Source of the DNA: Methanosphaera sp.
Lineage (GTDB): Archaea > Methanobacteriota > Methanobacteria > Methanobacteriales > Methanobacteriaceae
Assembly: GCA_017430835.1 (NCBI GenBank)
Contig: JAFRMD010000123.1
Span: forward strand, 1 to 46,644
Direction: 5' to 3'
DNA length: 46,644 bases
Every line of letters starts with the position of its first letter. Positions within the stretch are counted from its first letter, which is position 1. Positions 46,101-46,644 of the stretch are shown here, in pieces. A model generated the notes under the pieces. It had not been told where the DNA came from, did no database searches, and was given only the letters and a program-made list of their open reading frames with translations. The translations under genes were made by a program, and so were the position numbers.

Positions 46101-46500
46101 TATTCAAAGTGCAACATTAAAAATACCAGGAGAAAATGAAAGAGTTATTATTATGAATAATATTAACTATACTTCATTACAAGATGCTATTAATTCAGCT
46201 GGTTCTGGTACAACTAATGCGATATTATATACAAATTATGTGTTAACAGATAATATTACAGTACCATCTGGAAAAACTATTAGATTATACTTAAATGGAC
46301 ATACTATTGACAACAATGGATTTACTATTACAGGTAATTTAACTCAAATTAGTGGATTGCCAGCAGGTGCTTCTATTGTTGATATGGTAACTAATACATT
46401 TGCTTCAAACATTCAATTATTAATTTTATTGATTTCGGTAGTAATTTTGATAGTTTTAAGCATAATAGTAATTAAGAAGAAAAAGAAGAATTTATATTAA
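34132..46500 (+). CDS. Giant surface protein, complete paralogue of the 5'-truncated giant (TasA-like, InlB, FN3, DUF6273-like with insert, beta-helix, membrane anchor)
   Basis: TTG at 34132 is chosen as start because GAGGTGA (34120-34126) is placed correctly for it; an in-frame GTG at 34123 lies within that site. The product is 4122 aa. A hydrophobic N-terminus (residues 4-23) precedes a TasA-like module (to about 34617) and three InlB-type repeats (34612-35427). Ig-like (35437-35670) and FN3-like (35671-35950) domains, a four-Cys segment (36007-36102) and five beta-sandwich modules (about 36790-38880) follow. A DUF6273-like domain (about 39000-40290) is interrupted by a CUB-like insert, then come a sixth sandwich and a long beta-helix (about 40840-46350). 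One transmembrane helix and a Lys-rich tail (46400-46497) end it, without LPXTG. Likely an adhesin or matrix component; ligand unknown. Confidence 0.85.
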   Translation: MKKNKVFLLLFLFLSIIIYTVAYSGLSTELGITSAVKFRPIVDIRVEDIRLKSAEGGAMIQYEPNTWQPDWNVADTITGFKLPNAESTLTYTVKVKNYGDEKQCIYSTSINDSTVNYEIDGYVLKQVIAPGEEVTFDLTFTPTTPFNENKDIRVHYEFRKVYDIEFNANGGTGAPGSVLKYERENLVRPGTFPSTIPTKAGHSFVGWTINSDGTGVVYPYNDGNDNYIYDLDGDRILYAKWIISNVYIQLDMNGGTLSGNKGENVSNDGTLVTISGSKTIHSLTYGQSLTSDGLMDYNDPLNINIERIGYHAVSGHEWVKNADSTGTSYDQTAVYSSTDFTNSTVDTTVTLYVNWTPDEYTLTYNLNGGTLPTGVTNPNTYTIETPNFTLNNPTKEGSVFLGWREGDSGEPTTTKTISTGSTGNKVLNAIFEDVQAPTITHVPTNWTNSDVTVSITSDHNNYTYMYAIDDGDYIPYNGPFPVSKNCTVTAYSVKSGAKSLDTDHEIANIDTTNPSLSVLSSSDVTESGFTIGGSAQDDESGLSELRIYLDDVYQTSISYTTDLNEEKEFSYTFSNLESSTDYVVKIEAIDVAGNHSIVRELTVTTDGQVIPPVARLIGYGNTDYDCESNPSLCTTYTTLKSALERNSGGINCLTTKCKIQMLDNVIESNSILGGQDIVLDLNGFTINGNRNYTFTVNNNATFTVYDSESFDPEEDEFDEATHNCIKNETNTVIINNGTFNLGLDNTEEDVSIYTPYIKAANIGINTTNGTFNFYDGRILASNAISGDVEDTPDTYKANIEIRQESEITYQVGTLRVLSDVEARIGSKYYTKVALAVDAAKESYYEDILSNETIMESMDKTGQYGFIKSGNFLVNENNTTGTMASAQIVMDLREYEEDQVLTVSTNRVKNSSNTNDSNSGYVMVFSGNSTSGSVLENNSVPLGEKTFNMNLPKGSMYTLLIYYNIGSSETYPEDAKMYITGITLRDKEVSSPSPYEDMNVTTIGKNYGFDYDATTGTFTSNNQYVNGTKAFGYYEVDLTNSGDKRLIVNATLSTYGSSNYGNIIVTTDNTVRTSTDSSAFAYMYGYNSSSFNLVGPQTFNKTLSGGQKYYVQFYYFKNGSDNVPISDYQTNNCKDQFIINSIEVIDEPNLSSDSVLSLDIRNTLVGDTVPFYKSYDNGVNSEFRSTSNTSEISHSYLPIDLTHNASNKYLTVDYTNKYIYDSSYFYAVVTNSTELPEYDSSTAFMYANNSYNDKKTAVLTGGQMNYVHFVFNPNGNTTNYYYTFGQLKLAANRTISFTNDIITPNQYGFIASSDTYLYKDSSASSNHATAHSVFTVDLTGDTTPKHIEMNQSIAGDFVVVIDNQIQMPTDFSNYVYKVEDNNSHGGIGYFNLIPNQVNYVHLISPYNSERSSDNIYFNSIKIANGYAHDIFKEFNTSSGAWNYSGFEECYTYENALIPYVSGSVAPTDSYMVIDLRNAVYDKMIEINTKFDSYPNQYIYVSDSPEAINYGTILGSNNYEGRKNILELFSTYNGNVYSENNSFSYYYRNYDFVLSKGKKYYLHVGLNPNGSSYPYIRSIISYDVKSYDTKVGLQNISIGTGQGGEKSSYGPDKVDGDYVIGDTNSTDMRFVGSNPNNYIRFNNELWRVVGVFDTEDENGVVKPRIKIVKINGIGSLSYDSSESTINDGYGINEWSQSDIMKLMNPGYSSNTENVTIKNEHYSHTANIDDTGANSGNYSNNLQTKDVVTIPGASTLHVKLTYATEQNYDMVYIFQGTYTGSVSRNMSAGQLYTYQGGSYTKSTVEFDVTGDTVTFAFYSDSSTTYYGYYAVVTDASATSGGSQELTNNSLYWDNSSGYCIIDRNNTVAPCDYTNGLSTDAKSYIDTVVWHTAAVPIGLGGMAPAQIYAAERGSTTGKTNYSARGEGIDDEVTRQSTWTGKVGLLYPSDYIYAAGDYKSGSTIYTPRSSCMSSYSSYGTCMNYADWLSYGSNSRLITPTYNSSLDYTVVGIQASFSYMPSSVSTMIKPTLYLSTKTIVTGGDGSFIAPYTISLGSSDNELMNDYYGLINETTDDPTEPTGTIIDTITDDYEDMKNQPLYGFEYDSSTDYYISNNESGGPSTASSYVVIDRTAELDSTTISLKYDYSSYAGQGVIVIMENQFDDNITIDNYSTFAPYYTFFNLSNKTEETKFLELEGGKKYYIYMAFKKYTSDTPNDTYRENMRVKIEGLEDTTPSTIVTKYSGQRFVEVPETIQILKNISMPTGVTISNMKTIELDLNGYSLTTSDSTPVITNNGILRITDTKTNGVINATTNNGIQNNAGATLEIEDGSIMIDNSSYSAVNNLGNVTIGSQGSINVTNGTGITNTNAGRILNGQGTITGGTCITNNGTSNLEFGGYTLNSCTVNHYSSANLTINNISGTANINDSSLQSYNQITNNLTINNSTFNSIFTGSINGSTTIYGCTVDTISRGSAGSKELTVSASTIGTVTNYGTVNIDSSNITNAATGSSDNPLGTTTYDGCLISSLTNYGTTTVKGASEVTSTITNYKILNIGENDGTVSTTDPYIHGTVSAINNTGSNSSLKVNFYDGVLEGNEDQVVNGKLGAIPSGYSIVSNVSGGRESITLAHQYVAAIGSTGYYSIQEAVTAAPANTQTEIDLLVDLVDSSTVTVPSNKNIILDFNGHSITTYAQTWLTNQGTLSVYNSEPSAPDSVSYGKVLFNNSGILNYDNIKTISMYGTTENNFIVNSGTFNMSSGTLKVAYDSSVINNYNRLVNNTGSFNMTGGTLESYLLFNNPANATITIDGGNIIHHNTNNNYTGYDGITNAGTLTINNVNYEGPQMYSYKNYFINNTGTANILGGSYNDYTIMLYNSGTANIKNLNDTVHQLLYNNTGSTALIEDCDIFIGYVAPNSSQIAANIVNKGSITVKDSEIEAYFSVFNNSSASSISIDNSTITSGTGSSRYISEGSVTTLSITNGSVINGLIQFYGTTMTVSDSRLNNDGGNCINFSGTGALSVTNSYIIASDTAIKNTGTGSITIGSLGGDISKTMPEITGGEYGINSTNTSATFYFYDGIITGKKTQAIVGTVTATEPDFDIITIDQGATMERKYLSGQALVQNLTTDETYDTLQQGINEASNGDTLQFVRDYTTVSNSGISTVPSGKTITIDINSHNISQNQSSGPFITNNGTLTILDSGFNTTSSTQTGKITNNTSNPTIENKGTLVSTRIVINGTIHNDTGATTTIYKGTVATLNNDGTVGTLLNDGISYGSSNSQTTITTVNNAGTIVFEEVKNTTLNNSGTATVGSSNEAYMSTMGTITNTGTLTLGQAGTYIPTASSITNNSSGLIEYYKCRNTGALNVNDNSVTNVYTSSATINGRTTLKNSAVLNIYNGSFNDHINGADNTELNIIGGSIGAKEYNSKNAVYSTSTKPIIIGVKDNAIAPTSPNIYNATSGTKRYKTVYSSTGIKFYDGRVQSNTSGTEAITGAILDIEDNSNVVIDGAYETITFDPIITDTTTSIDYYSLNTALSSAPSGDTLQLKKSVVLLSTYQTSSIASGKTLTIDLNSKFLNNLSSNTTIANAGTLYISNGTLSGTNIINNTGTLNVSSGSYSGIITSTNEMNVTGGSLGTVTNSGILTMSAGSISTLTNNGTFTTFTGGTVSSVENTDTMTVSGGTIGSITNTGTFIMNSGNITSGITNETTGRFTVVDGTIKTDDPITNKNYMKLEGGTYSKFLTNRSSSSYIQRTYHIQNSGELIITGGTFTEHKTSGYSYYDILLGIVTTSVDSTTSYSKPTTNISNIDIPYSVGNNKGTMVLNDVISSGDVENTDTITITDSTIRSYSGGNTASISDSTITSTVSITSGTATISNTSIGDTLSITGSYGNTTVNLSTGTTVTANNNAVEVTGAYAVVNISNGVTITSNSNYGIQLRTGGTANIGSKDGTYSSTSPNITGSAYGIYNNNGKINFYDGIINGTIAISGIVTEVETGYVIDINTHDDIQSATLKIPGENERVIIMNNINYTSLQDAINSAGSGTTNAILYTNYVLTDNITVPSGKTIRLYLNGHTIDNNGFTITGNLTQISGLPAGASIVDMVTNTFASNIQLLILLISVVILIVLSIIVIKKKKKNLY
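39261..39655 (+). other. CUB-like domain inserted in the DUF6273-like domain of the second giant
   Basis: The two giants match before this stretch (M-K-L-M-N-P-G-Y) and after it (N-N-S-L-Y-W), but only the second carries about 130 extra residues between. The insert has V-K-L-T-Y-A-T-E, D-M-V-Y-I-F-Q-G, a D-x-V-T-F-A-F-Y-S-D-S-S strand and G-Y-Y-A-V-V-T, like the last strands of bacterial CUB-like jelly-roll domains. Boundaries are approximate, from comparing translations by eye. Confidence 0.6.
40840..46350 (+). repeat. Beta-helix region of the second giant, sectors closing on F-Y-D-G
   Basis: This has the same sector plan as in the first giant. Openers such as S-I-Q-E-A-V, T-L-Q-Q-G-I, S-L-N-T-A-L and S-L-Q-D-A-I are followed by an L/F/I-D-(L/F/I)-N-(G/S) rung, many N-N-G-T and N-T-G-T rungs, and a closing (F/Y)-Y-D-G. 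Closures lie near 36446 (early sector), 41872, 43318, 44514 and 46008. The final sector is short and leads straight to the membrane anchor. Confidence 0.7.
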
Positions 46501-46513
46501 AAATTGAAATGAT

Positions 46514-46559
46514 AAAATAAAAGTAGACACATAAAAAGAATGTGATCTACTTTTATTTT
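46514..46559 (+). terminator. Long hairpin terminator after the second giant
   Basis: The arm AAAATAAAAGTAGACACA (46514-46531) pairs with 46541-46559 over 18 bp with one bulged A at 46545. The loop is 9 nt, and the 3' arm ends in TTTTATTTT. It begins 14 nt after the stop codon. It is probably a terminator. Because a likely transposase gene follows, an element-end role is possible but not shown. Confidence 0.7.
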
Positions 46560-46587
46560 GTTATAATTAAATTAAGGAGATGATTTT

Positions 46588-46644
46588 ATGGGAAGACCTA
46601 AAGGTGGAAAGAATAAATATTGGTCAAAAGAAGAAAAATTGAAA
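46588..46644 (+). CDS. Probable transposase OrfA-type helix-turn-helix protein, 3'-truncated by window edge
   Basis: The ATG is preceded by AAGGAG (46574-46579). Only 19 codons are present, giving M-G-R-P-K-G-G-K-N-K-Y-W-S-K-E-E-K-L-K. The G-R-P-K-G AT-hook-like start followed by W-S-K-E-E-K-L is typical of IS3/IS150-group OrfA and related helix-turn-helix proteins. The evidence is short, so another DNA-binding protein is possible. If the call is right, a mobile element borders the surface locus on this side. Confidence 0.45.
   Translation, partial: MGRPKGGKNKYWSKEEKLK

Noticed and set aside
46514..46559. The long hairpin as an insertion-sequence inverted repeat
   Set aside because: Both arms are adjacent around a 9-nt loop directly after a stop codon and the second arm is T-rich, which fits a terminator better; no matching distant copy is seen in the window.

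Overview
The window is a very AT-rich stretch with Gram-positive-style signals: strong GGAGG-type ribosome binding sites, TTGACA/TATAAT-like promoters, and short stem plus T-run terminators. Trp is encoded by TGG. TAA ends every complete gene except one small gene that ends in TGA, so the standard bacterial code (table 11) fits and the Mycoplasma code does not. An undecaprenyl-diphosphatase (UppP) implies a peptidoglycan cell wall. Together this suggests a low-GC, gut-type Bacilli lineage (Erysipelotrichia/RF39-like). That placement is inference from style and protein families, not a phylogeny. No rRNA, tRNA or CRISPR array was seen, and no gap between genes exceeds about 110 bp.

Layout. (1) 2-11938: a giant surface protein, cut at its 5' end by the window edge. 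(2) 11986-29776: a promoter-to-terminator operon of four cell-surface genes. They are a 1499-aa N-terminally anchored DUF11/SdrD-B-like protein, a 181-aa membrane-anchored protein with ChW-like repeats, a 3995-aa rod of about 28 tandem Cna-B/SpaA-like domains, and a 210-aa membrane-anchored protein with a BamE/SmpA-like motif. (3) 29797-33458: an ordinary chromosomal interval with a mini-rhodanese, a VTT/DedA-like membrane protein, rmuC, uppP on the minus strand, a small membrane protein and a DUF3603 (YjbA)-like protein. (4) 33479-46559: a promoter, a small TasA/camelysin-like secreted protein, and a second giant (4122 aa) that is a paralogue of the first. (5) 46588-46644: the first 19 codons of a probable transposase OrfA-type protein.

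The two giants share one plan: TasA-like N-terminus (only its end is visible in the first copy), InlB-type repeats, Ig-like and FN3-like domains, a four-Cys segment, a series of beta-sandwich modules, a DUF6273-like domain, and a long Asn/Thr/Gly-rich beta-helix built of sectors that close on an F-Y-D-G motif. Both end in a transmembrane helix and a basic tail, without LPXTG. More than 80% of the window therefore encodes cell-surface architecture, most plausibly adhesion or matrix building. Substrates cannot be read from the sequence. All domain names come from motif recognition by eye, without database searches.
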